64,000 nucleotides of DNA from Albidovulum sp. (GTDB taxonomy: Bacteria > Pseudomonadota > Alphaproteobacteria > Rhodobacterales > Rhodobacteraceae). Shown one piece after another: positions 26,119 to 35,221 of this stretch; position 1 is the first letter of the stretch; each line of letters starts with the position of its first letter. The notes under the pieces are model-generated. The model worked only from the letters and a program-made list of their open reading frames with translations, was not told the origin of the DNA and ran no database searches. Both the position numbers and the translations under genes were made by a program. The DNA is taken from assembly GCA_020637635.1 (NCBI GenBank), contig JACKKB010000007.1:1-64000 (forward strand), in the 5' to 3' direction.

Positions 26119-27090
26119 ATGAGCAATACCGATCAGGATCTGTCTTCGTGGAGCTCCGACGACAGTCTCACCGTCATCGTCGTCAGCTACAACACCCGCG
26201 AGTTGACGCTGGCCGCGCTGCGGACGCTCTTTGCAGAGACCCGCAATCCCTATCTGCATGTGGTCGTCTACGACAACGATTCCCGCGACGGATCCGCCGA
26301 TGCCGTCGCCGCCGCCTTCCCGCAGGTGGAACTGATCCGCAGCACCACCAATGAAGGCTTCGCCAAGGCGAACAACATCGTCGCCGCACGGGCCCGGAGC
26401 AACTGGCTGCTGCTCCTGAACCCCGATACCGAGGTGCAGGACGGCGCCGTCGACAAGCTGCTCGCCTTTGCGCGGAGCCGGCCCGCGGGCGGCATATACG
26501 GTGGCCGCACCGTCTTTCCGGATGGCACACTCAACATGGCCTCTTGCTGGAAGAAGATCACGCCGTGGAGCGTCTTTTGCGCCGCGAGCGGGCTGATCAC
26601 GCTCTTTCCCGGGTCGTCCCTCTTCAATCCCGAGGCGATGGCCGGCTGGCCCCGCGACACCGTGCGCGAGGTCGACATCGTGGTCGGCTGTTTCCTGATG
26701 ATCCGCCGCGAGCTCTGGGACCGGCTGGGCGGCTTTGACGCGCGCTACTTCATGTATGGCGAAGAGGCCGATCTCTGCCTGCGCGCTGCCCGGCTCGGCT
26801 ATCGGCCGGTGATCACGCCCGGGGCCCAGATCATGCATCTGGTCGGCGCCTCGGCCAGCGTCCGCTCCGATCGAATCAAGAGCCTTGCCAAGGCGCGGGT
26901 CTCGCTCATCCGCGATCACTGGCCGCGTGCCTGGGTACCCTTCGGCATCGCGATGATGTGGATCTGGGCCGCGATAAGGTCCAGCGGTTTCCGCCTCAAG
27001 GGGGCGTGGAAGGGTGGCGAGGCGCGCGACAAGGCCGAGGCCTGGGCGGCCGCCTGGCACGACCGCCGCGACTGGCTGAAGGGCTACTGA
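26119..27090 (+). CDS. GT2-family glycosyltransferase (rhamnosyltransferase-like)
   Basis: A 323-aa cytoplasmic, membrane-associated glycosyltransferase. SLTVIVVSYNTRELTLAAL opens the GT-A fold, YDNDSRDGSAD and NEGFAKANNI bind the nucleotide sugar, LLLNPDTEV supplies the acidic metal site, and GCFLMIRRELWDRLGGFDARYFMYGEEADLCLRA gives the acceptor-side ED motif. This pattern fits WbbL-type rhamnosyltransferases of envelope polysaccharides. It lies 34 bp upstream of an O-antigen-ligase-like gene. The start is uncertain: ATGs at 26110 and 26119 both lack a clear ribosome site. Nothing recognisable lies in 25869-26109. Confidence 0.87.
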   Translation: MSNTDQDLSSWSSDDSLTVIVVSYNTRELTLAALRTLFAETRNPYLHVVVYDNDSRDGSADAVAAAFPQVELIRSTTNEGFAKANNIVAARARSNWLLLLNPDTEVQDGAVDKLLAFARSRPAGGIYGGRTVFPDGTLNMASCWKKITPWSVFCAASGLITLFPGSSLFNPEAMAGWPRDTVREVDIVVGCFLMIRRELWDRLGGFDARYFMYGEEADLCLRAARLGYRPVITPGAQIMHLVGASASVRSDRIKSLAKARVSLIRDHWPRAWVPFGIAMMWIWAAIRSSGFRLKGAWKGGEARDKAEAWAAAWHDRRDWLKGY

Positions 27091-27123
27091 GATGGATGTC
27101 GCAACACCGCGAGCCGGAGTTCC

Positions 27124-28731
27124 ATGCCATTTCGGCGCGCGGGGCCGCGCATGAGCGCGACCGAAGAGCACCCCGCCGCTGGCGGGCTCGCGCCGCTATC
27201 GCCTGCGACGACCGGGACGGGGCTGCCGGCGATCGCGCTGCTCTATCTCCTCGGGCTCATGATGCCCTTCGATTTCAGCATCGGATCGCTCGCGATGTCG
27301 CCCTCGCGGATCGTGCTGCTGGCCGTGATCGTGCCGCTGATGATCAATCTCTTCACCGGAAAATACGGCCGCGTCCTTCCCGCCGACATCTTCTTTACGC
27401 TCCACATGTTCTGGGTCGGCGTGGCGCTGGCCGTGAACAACCCGGATCGGGTCGTGCAGAATTTCGGCGCCACCGCGCTCGAGTTCCTCGGCGGCTATGT
27501 CGTCGGGCGTGCCTGCATCCGCACGCCGGCGCAGTTCATCGCGCTCACCCGGTTCCTGCTCTGGGTGATCGCGCTGTCCATTCCCTTCGCCCTGATCGAG
27601 GCGCGCACCGACAGCGCCGTGGTGCTCGAGTTCTTCCGCAAGCTCGGATTGAACGCCTATGCCGACGTGCACCATGAGCCCCGGGTTGGTCTCTATCGCG
27701 CGCAGGTGAACTTCTCGCACCCGATCCACTACGGGCTCTTCTGCTCGGTCGCCATATCGCTCGCGTTTGTTGGCCTGCGCGGGGCGATAAGCACCTTCCG
27801 CCGTTTCATTCTGACCGGCATGGCTGTCTTCGCGACCTTCCTGTCGTTGTCGAGCGGCGCCCTTCTGGCCGCCATCCTGCAGATCGCCCTGATCGCCTGG
27901 GACACGATCTTCCAGAAGCTCCGCTGGCGCTGGCTGCTTCTGATCGGGCTGTTCTGCCTTGCCTATATCGTCGTCGACTCACTGTCGAACCGGAACCCCA
28001 TCCAGGTGATGATGAGCTATGCGACCTTTTCGGCGCAGACGGCCTTCTGGCGGGCGATCATCTTCGAATACGGGATGAAGAACGTCTGGAACAACGAGAT
28101 CTTCGGCCTCGGCCTGCGCGACTGGGACCGCCCCTACTGGCTGCTTTCGAGCTTGGACAATTTCTGGCTGCTCATGGCAATGCGCTACGGCATTCCCGGG
28201 TTCGTTCTCATCGTGCTCGGCTATTCCTCCGCACTCTTCCAGGTTGGGCGCCGGAAGTTCGTGCCGCTGACGCTGGTCTCCAACCTGCGCCTGGGCTGGA
28301 TGTTCACCTTCCTCGGGCTGAGCTTCACGCTCGTCACCGTGCATATCTGGGAAGTCGTCTACTCCTTCGTCTTCTTCCTGATGGGAGCCGGCCTCTGGCT
28401 CATCTACTACGAACCGGAAGAAGCCGCGCAGACCGCACCCGCCGATGCCGGCCCCATGCGGGGCTCTCCCGCTCCGCTCCGCGCACCTGCCGCGCTCAGC
28501 CGCGCGGCCGCCGCGCGCATCCAGTCCGGCGACGCCGCGCCCGTCGCGCCCGTCGCGCCCGTCGCGCCCGTCTCGCATGAGCCACTGGCCGAAAGCGCCG
28601 TGTCCGACGCCGCCGCGCCGGAGGGCGCCGCGCCCGGGGCCGATTCCGGGACCCCGGCCGGCTCAGGCTCGCCCTTCACGCGGTTCAGTCAGGAAAAGCA
28701 GCGGAGCAAACCGCCGAGGCGGCGCTACTAG
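27124..28731 (+). CDS. O-antigen ligase/polymerase-like membrane protein
   Basis: The 535-aa product has about ten hydrophobic segments between residues 30 and 440. A large extracytoplasmic loop (NFSHPIHYG to QTAFWRAIIFEYGMKNVWNNEIFGLGLRDW) is typical of Wzy/WaaL-type proteins, which polymerise or ligate surface polysaccharide. The C-terminal 110 residues are a cytoplasmic Ala/Pro-rich tail ending in a basic KPPRRRY, containing a tandem APV repeat. GGAG at 27116-27119 supports the ATG at 27124; an ATG at 27151 is also possible. It pairs with the upstream GT2 gene. The last 4 bp overlap trhO on the other strand. Confidence 0.82.
   Translation: MPFRRAGPRMSATEEHPAAGGLAPLSPATTGTGLPAIALLYLLGLMMPFDFSIGSLAMSPSRIVLLAVIVPLMINLFTGKYGRVLPADIFFTLHMFWVGVALAVNNPDRVVQNFGATALEFLGGYVVGRACIRTPAQFIALTRFLLWVIALSIPFALIEARTDSAVVLEFFRKLGLNAYADVHHEPRVGLYRAQVNFSHPIHYGLFCSVAISLAFVGLRGAISTFRRFILTGMAVFATFLSLSSGALLAAILQIALIAWDTIFQKLRWRWLLLIGLFCLAYIVVDSLSNRNPIQVMMSYATFSAQTAFWRAIIFEYGMKNVWNNEIFGLGLRDWDRPYWLLSSLDNFWLLMAMRYGIPGFVLIVLGYSSALFQVGRRKFVPLTLVSNLRLGWMFTFLGLSFTLVTVHIWEVVYSFVFFLMGAGLWLIYYEPEEAAQTAPADAGPMRGSPAPLRAPAALSRAAAARIQSGDAAPVAPVAPVAPVSHEPLAESAVSDAAAPEGAAPGADSGTPAGSGSPFTRFSQEKQRSKPPRRRY
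28537..28572 (+). repeat. Four tandem copies of GCGCCCGTC inside the ligase gene
   Basis: The 9-mer GCGCCCGTC is repeated exactly four times, encoding (AlaProVal)x4 in the cytoplasmic tail of the O-antigen-ligase-like protein. Copy-number change by slippage would keep the frame, altering tail length only. Confidence 0.9.
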
Positions 28732-29657
28732 GCGCCCGGCTGCCGGGTCTCGAAGGCCCGGCCGACATGGCGCTCGCCGCGGGCGCGGGCCAGGGCTTCC
28801 TGCCGATGGCGCTCGCGGAAGCGGGCGCGAGCGGCGTCGCCGAGACGCGCACTGCAGCCGGGGCACGAGACGCCTTCGTCAAAGTCCGGATGCTGCAAGT
28901 CCTCCGGTCCGACCGGATGACGGCAGGCCCGGCAAAGGACATGGTCGGTTTCGACAAGGCCGTGGCCGACAGCCACACGTTCGTCGAAGACGAAGCAGGC
29001 GCCCTGCCAGAGGCTCTCGCTCTCGGGCACCTCCTCGAGATACCTCAGGATGCCGCCACGCAGATGAAAGACCTCGCTCACCCCTTCCGAAAGCAGGAAG
29101 TTCGTCGACTTCTCGCAGCGGATACCGCCAGTGCAGAACATGGCGATCCGCCTGTTGGCGAACCGCGCGCGGTTCTCGCGCCACCAGGCGGGAAAGTCGC
29201 GGAAGCGTTCGGTGCCGGGATCGATGGCACCGGCAAAGCTGCCGATCGCCACCTCATAGGCGTTGCGGGTATCGATGGTGACGACATCCTCGGCTGCGAT
29301 GAGCGCGTTCCACGCATCCGGCTCCACATAGCGGCCGACCGCGCGGCCGGGATCGACGCCCTCGACGCCGAGGCTCACGATCTCGCGCTTCAGCCGGACC
29401 TTCATGCGGCCGAAGGGCATCGCCGCGGCCCGGCTCTCCTTCCAGGTAAGCGCCGCGCAGCCGGGCAGCGCCCGGATATGGGCCAGAACCCCGGCGATGG
29501 CCGCCGGGCTGCCCGCGACGGTGCCGTTGATCCCCTCGGGCGCAAGCAGGAGCGTGCCGCGCACTCCGGTCTCCTCGCAGAGCCTCAGGAGCGGACCGCG
29601 CAGGGCAGCGGGGTCGGCGAAGGGCGTGAAGCGATAGAGCGCGGCGACGGTGACCAT
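28728..29657 (-). CDS. trhO: tRNA uridine-34 5-hydroxylase TrhO (rhodanese domain)
   Basis: TrhO makes 5-hydroxyuridine at the wobble position of tRNA with O2. The 309-aa product has an N-terminal acylphosphatase-like domain (LLAPEGINGTVAGS), a central rhodanese domain with VVTIDTRNAYE and the active-site loop MFCTGGIRCEK. HLRGGILRYLEE follows, then a C-terminal segment with CRAC...SCPGC cysteine pairs that could bind zinc. The start at 29657 has GAGGCAGGG upstream. The frame remains open upstream over pncA but only as antisense sequence. Confidence 0.9.
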   Translation of the reverse strand: MVTVAALYRFTPFADPAALRGPLLRLCEETGVRGTLLLAPEGINGTVAGSPAAIAGVLAHIRALPGCAALTWKESRAAAMPFGRMKVRLKREIVSLGVEGVDPGRAVGRYVEPDAWNALIAAEDVVTIDTRNAYEVAIGSFAGAIDPGTERFRDFPAWWRENRARFANRRIAMFCTGGIRCEKSTNFLLSEGVSEVFHLRGGILRYLEEVPESESLWQGACFVFDERVAVGHGLVETDHVLCRACRHPVGPEDLQHPDFDEGVSCPGCSARLGDAARARFRERHRQEALARARGERHVGRAFETRQPGA

Positions 29658-29777
29658 CCCTGCCTCATAGGAAAGCGGCGCCGCGATAACAAGCGCCGCC
29701 GCGCCGCCGGATCCGCCGCGGCCATTGACCCGGTGCGGCGCGCTCCTTAGGCATAGACCGTTACGAGGAGAACCGTC

Positions 29778-30386
29778 ATGCGCGACGCCAGCGAAGCCCT
29801 GATCGTCATCGACGTGCAGAACGATTTCTGCCCGGGGGGTGCGCTCGCGGTCGCGGGCGGCGACGAGATCGTGGCCGGGATCAACGCGCTCATGGGCGGT
29901 TTCTCGATCCGCGTCCTGACCCAGGACTGGCACCCGGCGGATCATGCCTCCTTTGCCGCGAACCACCCCGGCGCGGCGCCCTTCAGCGTGACCGAGATGC
30001 CCTATGGGCAGCAGGTTCTCTGGCCTGTTCATTGCGTCCAGGGCACCCCCGGCGCCGCCTTTCACGCAAAGCTCGCGACCGATCCCGCCGATCTGGTGAT
30101 CCGCAAGGGCTTCCGCGCCGCGATCGACAGCTACTCCGCCTTTTTCGAGAACGATCACGCCACACCCACCGGGCTTGAGGGCTACCTGAGGACGCGCGGC
30201 GCAACGAAACTGACGCTCGTTGGCCTCGCCACCGATTTCTGCGTCGCCTATTCGGCGATCGACGCGGCGAAACTCGGGTTCGATGTGACCGTCCGCACCG
30301 GGCTTTGCCGCGCGATCGACCTCGACGGTTCGCTCGCCAAGGCGGAGGCCGGGATGCGCGCCGCCGGCGTCCGCCTGGAGCGCTGA
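29778..30386 (+). CDS. pncA: Nicotinamidase PncA
   Basis: PncA hydrolyses nicotinamide to nicotinate in NAD salvage. The 202-aa protein has the catalytic triad Asp12 (VIDVQNDF), Lys110 (VIRKGF) and Cys155 (TDFCVAYS), with metal ligands in TQDWHPADHASF. GAGGAG sits upstream of the ATG. It ends 1 nt before pncB, which uses its product. Confidence 0.96.
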   Translation: MRDASEALIVIDVQNDFCPGGALAVAGGDEIVAGINALMGGFSIRVLTQDWHPADHASFAANHPGAAPFSVTEMPYGQQVLWPVHCVQGTPGAAFHAKLATDPADLVIRKGFRAAIDSYSAFFENDHATPTGLEGYLRTRGATKLTLVGLATDFCVAYSAIDAAKLGFDVTVRTGLCRAIDLDGSLAKAEAGMRAAGVRLER

Positions 30387-30387
30387 C

Positions 30388-31680
30388 ATGGTCGATATCG
30401 CGACGCGCGTCTACAACCACAACTTCAAGATCGACCCGATCGTGAGGTCGATGATCGACACCGATTTCTACAAGCTTCTGATGTGTCAGTCAGTGCTGCG
30501 CAACTGGCCGAAGATCAACGTCGCTTTCAGCCTGATCAACCGCTCTACCGCGATCCCGCTCGCCCGCCTCATCGACGAGGGCGAGTTGCGCGAACAGCTC
30601 GACCATGTCCGCTCCCTCTCGCTGACGCGCGGCGAGAGCACCTGGTTGCGCGGCAACACCTTCTACGGCAAGCGGCAGATGTTCTCGCCCGCCTTCATGG
30701 AGTGGTTCGAGAAGCTGCGCCTGCCGCCCTACCATCTGGAACGCAGGGTCGACCAGTACGAGCTCACGTTCGAGGGCAGTTGGCCCGAGGTGATGCTCTG
30801 GGAGATCCCGGCGCTTGCCGTGCTTATGGAATTGCGCTCGCGCTCGGTCCTGGCCACGATGGGCAAGTTCGAACTGCAGGTTCTCTACGCGCGGGCAATG
30901 ACGAGGCTGTGGGAGAAGATCGAGCGCCTGCGCCGCATCGACGGGCTCAGGATCGCCGATTTCGGCACCCGCCGCCGGCATTCCTTCCTCTGGCAGGACT
31001 GGTGCGTCCAGGCGATGATCGAGGGTCTGGGCGAGGCCTTCGTCGGCACCTCGAACTGCCGCATCGCCATGCGCCGCGACATCGAGGCGATTGGCACCAA
31101 TGCGCATGAATTGCCGATGGTGACGGCTGCCCTTGCCGATACCGATGCGGACTTGCGGCAGGCTCCCTATCGCGTCCTCGCCGACTGGCACGAGGAACAT
31201 GACGGCAATCTGCGCATCATCCTGCCCGATACCTATGGCACCGAGGGGTTCCTGAAGAACGCGCCCGACTGGCTCGCCGGCTGGACCGGCATCCGCATCG
31301 ACAGCGGCGATCCCGCCGCCGGCGCCGAAACCGCGATCCGCTGGTGGAAGGAGCGCGGCGAAGACCCGGCCGGCAAGCTTGTCATCTTCTCCGACGGGCT
31401 CGACGTCGAGAAGATCGAGGAACTGCAGGCGCGGTTTGCCGGCCGGGTCAAGGTCTCCTTCGGCTGGGGCACGCTTCTGACCAACGATTTCCGCGGCTTC
31501 GCGCCGAACGACGGGCTTGCCCCCTTCAGCCTCGTCTGCAAGGCCGTCTCGGCCAACGGCCGCCCGACGGTGAAGCTCTCGGACAATCCCAACAAGGCGA
31601 TGGGGCCCGCCGACGAGATCGCCCGCTACAAGCGTGTCTTCGGTGTCGGTACGCAGCAGCGGTTGGAGGTCATCGTCTGA
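30388..31680 (+). CDS. pncB: Nicotinate phosphoribosyltransferase PncB
   Basis: PncB joins nicotinate to PRPP with ATP hydrolysis to give nicotinate mononucleotide. The 430-aa length and DTDFYKLLMCQSV near the N-terminus, FGTRRRHSF with the conserved His in the middle, GTSNCRIAMRRDIEAIGTNAHELPM, IRIDSGDP and VSFGWGTLLTNDF are all standard. It is cotranscribed with pncA. The product also feeds CobT at 15685, linking the operon to B12 lower-ligand synthesis in the same window. Confidence 0.96.
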   Translation: MVDIATRVYNHNFKIDPIVRSMIDTDFYKLLMCQSVLRNWPKINVAFSLINRSTAIPLARLIDEGELREQLDHVRSLSLTRGESTWLRGNTFYGKRQMFSPAFMEWFEKLRLPPYHLERRVDQYELTFEGSWPEVMLWEIPALAVLMELRSRSVLATMGKFELQVLYARAMTRLWEKIERLRRIDGLRIADFGTRRRHSFLWQDWCVQAMIEGLGEAFVGTSNCRIAMRRDIEAIGTNAHELPMVTAALADTDADLRQAPYRVLADWHEEHDGNLRIILPDTYGTEGFLKNAPDWLAGWTGIRIDSGDPAAGAETAIRWWKERGEDPAGKLVIFSDGLDVEKIEELQARFAGRVKVSFGWGTLLTNDFRGFAPNDGLAPFSLVCKAVSANGRPTVKLSDNPNKAMGPADEIARYKRVFGVGTQQRLEVIV

Positions 31681-31750
31681 AACGGCGCCCGCAGGGTTCT
31701 TCGTGATCGCCGCATGTCGCCGTCACGGCCGCTTGCGAAGCTGCGTCGGT

Positions 31751-31808
31751 CCAGATATTATGCATCCGTATAATTTCTGGTGACCCTCCGTAGAATCTCT
31801 GGTGACCC
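31751..31808 (+). promoter_or_regulatory. 30-bp palindrome plus half-site: candidate TetR autoregulatory operator
   Basis: Positions 31751-31780 read CCAGATATTA-TGCATCCGTA-TAATTTCTGG, in which 12 of 15 base pairs are symmetric about 31765.5. The right half recurs 22 bp downstream: AATTTCTGGTGACCC (31772-31786) and AATCTCTGGTGACCC (31794-31808) lie on the same DNA face. The element ends 1 nt before the preferred TetR start codon. Placement and symmetry are typical for a TetR-family operator controlling its own operon. No experimental support is implied. Confidence 0.65.
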
Positions 31809-31809
31809 G

Positions 31810-32454
31810 ATGGCCGAAACGCGCCGGACCTTTACACGGGACGATCCCGAAAGCCGGCGCGCGGATCTCGTTGCCGCCGTCCTCGATCTGACTGCCGAGG
31901 CCGGGCCGCAGGGGGTCACCGTCCGCGCCATCGCCGAGCGCGCGGGTGTCACCCAGGGTCTGATCCGGCATTATTTCGCGACCAAGGAAGCGCTGATCGA
32001 CGCGGCCTATACCGCCCACATGGCCGCGCAGACCGAGGCCGCCAGGGCCGCCGCGGGGCCCGAGGCCGACCCGCCGCTCGACCGCCTCCGCCGCTTCATC
32101 GCGGCCTCTCTCACACCGCCCGTCAGCGACAGCCGGACGATCTCGCTCTGGGCCGGGTTCATCCATCTGATCAGGCGCGACCCGGCGATGCTGGCCACCC
32201 ACGAACGCAGCTATCTCGCCTTTCGCGACCAGCTGCAGGCGCTCATCGTCCGCGCACTCGCCGAGCGCGACCGGCTGCCCGGTGCCGACGAGGCCCGCCG
32301 GCTCGCGATCGCCTGCAACGCCGTTCTCGACGGGCTCTGGTTCGAGGCCGGCGCGCTGCCGGATGCCTTCGCGCCGGGTGAGATCGTCGCCATCGGATCA
32401 GGCGCGATCGGCACGATCCTCGCGCTGCCGCTTGCCAACGAAAAGGAGAGATGA
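31810..32454 (+). CDS. TetR-family regulator (BetI-like) of the aruHI-like operon
   Basis: The 214-aa protein (from ATG 31810) has an N-terminal TetR helix-turn-helix, ADLVAAVLDLTAEAG...VTVRAIAERAGVTQGLIRHYFATKEALIDAAY, and a C-terminal ligand domain resembling BetI (SLWAGFIHLIRRDPAM, AIACNAVLDGLWFEAG). A GTG at 31780 would add ten residues but would put the start at the end of the palindrome. It overlaps the next gene by 4 bp, so it is expressed with the enzymes it probably controls. The ligand is likely arginine or 2-ketoarginine if the pathway call is right. Confidence 0.85.
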   Translation: MAETRRTFTRDDPESRRADLVAAVLDLTAEAGPQGVTVRAIAERAGVTQGLIRHYFATKEALIDAAYTAHMAAQTEAARAAAGPEADPPLDRLRRFIAASLTPPVSDSRTISLWAGFIHLIRRDPAMLATHERSYLAFRDQLQALIVRALAERDRLPGADEARRLAIACNAVLDGLWFEAGALPDAFAPGEIVAIGSGAIGTILALPLANEKER

Positions 32455-33647
32455 TGCGCTACGCACCAGTTCTGGACAGGCTCTCTGGCCTCGGCGGCGC
32501 GAAATGGGAAGTTCATTTCGCCGCGCGCGACATGCTTCGCGAAGGCCGCGACGTGATCGATCTGACGATCGGCAACCCCGATGTCACCGCTCCCGCCGCG
32601 CTGGTCGAAAGCGCTGCGGCGGCGATGCGCGCCGGCAGGACGGAATATTCCAACGGCCGTGGCGAAGAGGGTCTGCGCGCGGCGCTCGCCAGGCGTTATG
32701 CGCAACGCACGGGGCGCCGGATCACCGACGGTCAGGTGCTTTGTTTTCCCGGCACCCAGACCGCGCTCTATGCGGTCATCATGGGCATCGCGGAACCGGG
32801 CAGCGAGGTGCTTGTCGGCGACCCGATGTATGCGACCTACGAAGCCGTGATTCGTGCCGGCGGTGCCGTCCCGGTGCCGGTGCCGCTCCGCCCCGGGCGT
32901 GGCTTCCGGCTCGCCGCGGAAGACGTGGCGGCGCGCGTCACGCCGCGCAGCCGCGCGATCCTCATCAACACGCCGCACAACCCCACGGGCGCGGTGCTCT
33001 CCGAAGCCGATATCGATGCGCTTGGCGCCGTGGCGCAGGCAGAGGATCTCTGGATGGTCGTCGACGAGGTCTACGAGGAACTGGTCTTCGACGGCGTGCG
33101 CTTCGTCTCGCCGCTTGCGCGGGCCGATCTCGCCGACCGCGTCGTCGTCGTCTCGTCGATCTCGAAATCGCACGCGGCGCCGGGATTCCGGTCCGGCTGG
33201 TGCATCGGTTCGGAGAGCTTCTGCGACCACCTGCTGCCCCTGTCCGAGACCATGCTCTTCGGCAACCAGCCCTTCATTGCCGACATGACCGAACTGGCGA
33301 TCGCCGCTCCCTCCGAAGCGGCTGCCGGCATGCGGCGGCGCTTTGCCGCCCGCGCGGCGCTCCTTGGCGGGCGCTTCGAAGGCGAGACCCGGCTCCGCGC
33401 CAACCGGCCCGAGGCGGGAATGTTCGCACTGGTCGACATCCGCCCGACCGGCATGGACGACCGGCAATACGCCTTTGACCTGCTGCAGCGCGGCGGCGTC
33501 GCGGTGATGCCCGGCTCTGCCTTCGGCGCGACGCTCGCGGGCTTCGTGCGCATCGCGCTCACCGTCGATGATGCCGCCTTCGCACGCGCCTGCGACCGGA
33601 TCGTCGCACATGCCCGGACCTGCACCCTGCAGGAGATTGCGCAATGA
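32451..33647 (+). CDS. aruH: Class I aminotransferase, probable arginine-pyruvate transaminase (AruH-like)
   Basis: The 398-aa protein has fold-type I motifs. These are LTIGNPDVTAPAALVES, YSNGRGEEGLRAALA, INTPHNPTGAVLSE, the VVDEVYEELVFDG segment, and the PLP lysine in VSSISKSHAAPGFRSGW, plus a late Arg in FVRIALTVDD. On sequence alone it could be any 2-oxo-acid transaminase. Coupling (4-bp overlap) to an AruI-like ThDP decarboxylase reproduces the aruHI pair of the Pseudomonas arginine transaminase pathway, which converts L-arginine to 2-ketoarginine. Confidence in the fold is high and in the substrate moderate. Confidence 0.75.
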   Translation: MMRYAPVLDRLSGLGGAKWEVHFAARDMLREGRDVIDLTIGNPDVTAPAALVESAAAAMRAGRTEYSNGRGEEGLRAALARRYAQRTGRRITDGQVLCFPGTQTALYAVIMGIAEPGSEVLVGDPMYATYEAVIRAGGAVPVPVPLRPGRGFRLAAEDVAARVTPRSRAILINTPHNPTGAVLSEADIDALGAVAQAEDLWMVVDEVYEELVFDGVRFVSPLARADLADRVVVVSSISKSHAAPGFRSGWCIGSESFCDHLLPLSETMLFGNQPFIADMTELAIAAPSEAAAGMRRRFAARAALLGGRFEGETRLRANRPEAGMFALVDIRPTGMDDRQYAFDLLQRGGVAVMPGSAFGATLAGFVRIALTVDDAAFARACDRIVAHARTCTLQEIAQ

Positions 33648-35221
33648 CCACCGTTGGCGAACAGCTTGTCCGTGACCTCGAAGAGCAGGGGGTCGATACC
33701 GTCTTCGGCATCCCCGGCGTGCATACGATCGAGCTCTATCGCGGCCTGGCCGGGGCGCGGATTCGCCATGTGACCCCACGCCACGAACAGGGCGCGGGCT
33801 TCATGGCCGACGGCTATGCGCGGGTCTCCGGGCGGCCCGGCGTGGCCTTCGTCATCACCGGGCCGGGCCTGACAAACGCGCTCACGCCCATGGGCCAGGC
33901 GCGTGCGGATTCCATTCCGATGCTGGTCGTCTCGGGCGTCAACGCACGGCCGACGCTGGGTCTTGGCCACGGCCACCTGCACGAACTTCCCGACCAGAGC
34001 GCGCTCGCTGCCGGGGTGGCGCTGACCTCCACCCAGGTCGCGGCCCCCGAGGACCTGTCGCCGGCAATCGCCGATGCCTTTGCGACGCTTGCCAACGCGC
34101 GCCCGGGTCCGATGCATATCGAAGTACCGCTCGACGTGATGCCGCTGCCCGCCGCCACCCCGGTCCCGGCGGCGCCCCGCCGGCCGCCCGAGGCGAGCGA
34201 TGCCGAGATCGCCGCCGCCGCCCGGATCCTTTCTGAGGCATCGTCACCGGTGATCCTGGTCGGCGGCGGCGCGAAATTCGCCGGCGCGCCGCTCCGCGCC
34301 CTGGCGGAGCGGCTCGACGCGCCCGTCGTGCAGACGTCGAACGCCCGCGGCCTCATGCACGGCCACCCCCTGATCGTCCCGGCGAGCCCGAGCCTGGACG
34401 CGGTACGCGCCCTTCTCGGCGCGGCCGACGCCGTTCTGGCCGTGGGCACCGAATTCGGCCCCACGGATTACGACATGTATGCCCGCGGCGGGTTCCCGCG
34501 GCTCCGCAATCTCGTGCGCATCGACATCGACGCAGCCGGGCTCGGCCGCCATCCGGCGGATCTCGGGATCCATGCGGCCGCCGAACCGGGGCTCGCCCGG
34601 CTTGTCGAGGCGCTCGGAGCCGGCGGGCAAGGGGCCCGTGGTGCGCCCCTTGCCGCGGCCACGAGAGAAGCGGCATTGGCCGAGATCGGCCCGGCCATGG
34701 CTGCCCGGGTCGCCGTCCTCGAAGCGATCCGCGACACGCTACCCGGTGCGATCATCGTCGGCGACTCGACGCAGGCGATCTATGCCGGGAACCTCTGTTA
34801 CGATCACGACCGCCCGGCAGGCTGGTTCAACGCCGCGACCGGCTTCGGCGCGCTCGGTTACGCCATCCCGGCCGCCATCGGGGCCGCGCTGGCCGCGCCC
34901 TCGGCCCCGGTCGTCTGCCTTGCCGGGGATGGCGGCGCGCAGTTCACGCTGCCCGAGCTCATGACAGCCGTGGACGAGAAGTTGCCGATCCGCTTCCTGA
35001 TCTGGAACAATCGCGCCTACCAGGAAATCGCCGATGCGATGCAGGCAGCGGGCATCGAGGTGATCGGCTGCGATCCGACGCCACCCGATTTCGCTGCGGT
35101 GGCGGCCTCCTGCGCCATGCCGTATCTGCACTGCGCCGGGACACCCGAGGACGTTGCCGGGGCGCTGCGAAAACTGCCGCCGGCGGATGGCCCGGTGCTG
35201 ATCGAGATAGACGCCCGCTAG
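33644..35221 (+). CDS. aruI: Thiamine-diphosphate-dependent decarboxylase, probable 5-guanidino-2-oxopentanoate decarboxylase (AruI-like)
   Basis: The 525-aa ThDP enzyme has the N-terminal Pyr domain with the activating Glu in RHEQGAGFMADGYAR (about residue 48) and a central FAD/nucleotide-like domain. The C-terminal PP domain carries VVCLAGDGGAQFTLPEL to FLIWNN, the GDG...NN ThDP/Mg motif. AruI decarboxylates 2-ketoarginine to 4-guanidinobutyraldehyde. A general acetolactate-synthase-like or oxalyl-CoA-type role is the alternative, but the FGIPGVHTIELYRGL start and linkage to aruH favour AruI. A dehydrogenase and guanidinobutyrase to finish the route are not seen here. The stop overlaps the LOG gene tail to tail. 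Confidence 0.78.
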   Translation: MTTVGEQLVRDLEEQGVDTVFGIPGVHTIELYRGLAGARIRHVTPRHEQGAGFMADGYARVSGRPGVAFVITGPGLTNALTPMGQARADSIPMLVVSGVNARPTLGLGHGHLHELPDQSALAAGVALTSTQVAAPEDLSPAIADAFATLANARPGPMHIEVPLDVMPLPAATPVPAAPRRPPEASDAEIAAAARILSEASSPVILVGGGAKFAGAPLRALAERLDAPVVQTSNARGLMHGHPLIVPASPSLDAVRALLGAADAVLAVGTEFGPTDYDMYARGGFPRLRNLVRIDIDAAGLGRHPADLGIHAAAEPGLARLVEALGAGGQGARGAPLAAATREAALAEIGPAMAARVAVLEAIRDTLPGAIIVGDSTQAIYAGNLCYDHDRPAGWFNAATGFGALGYAIPAAIGAALAAPSAPVVCLAGDGGAQFTLPELMTAVDEKLPIRFLIWNNRAYQEIADAMQAAGIEVIGCDPTPPDFAAVAASCAMPYLHCAGTPEDVAGALRKLPPADGPVLIEIDAR

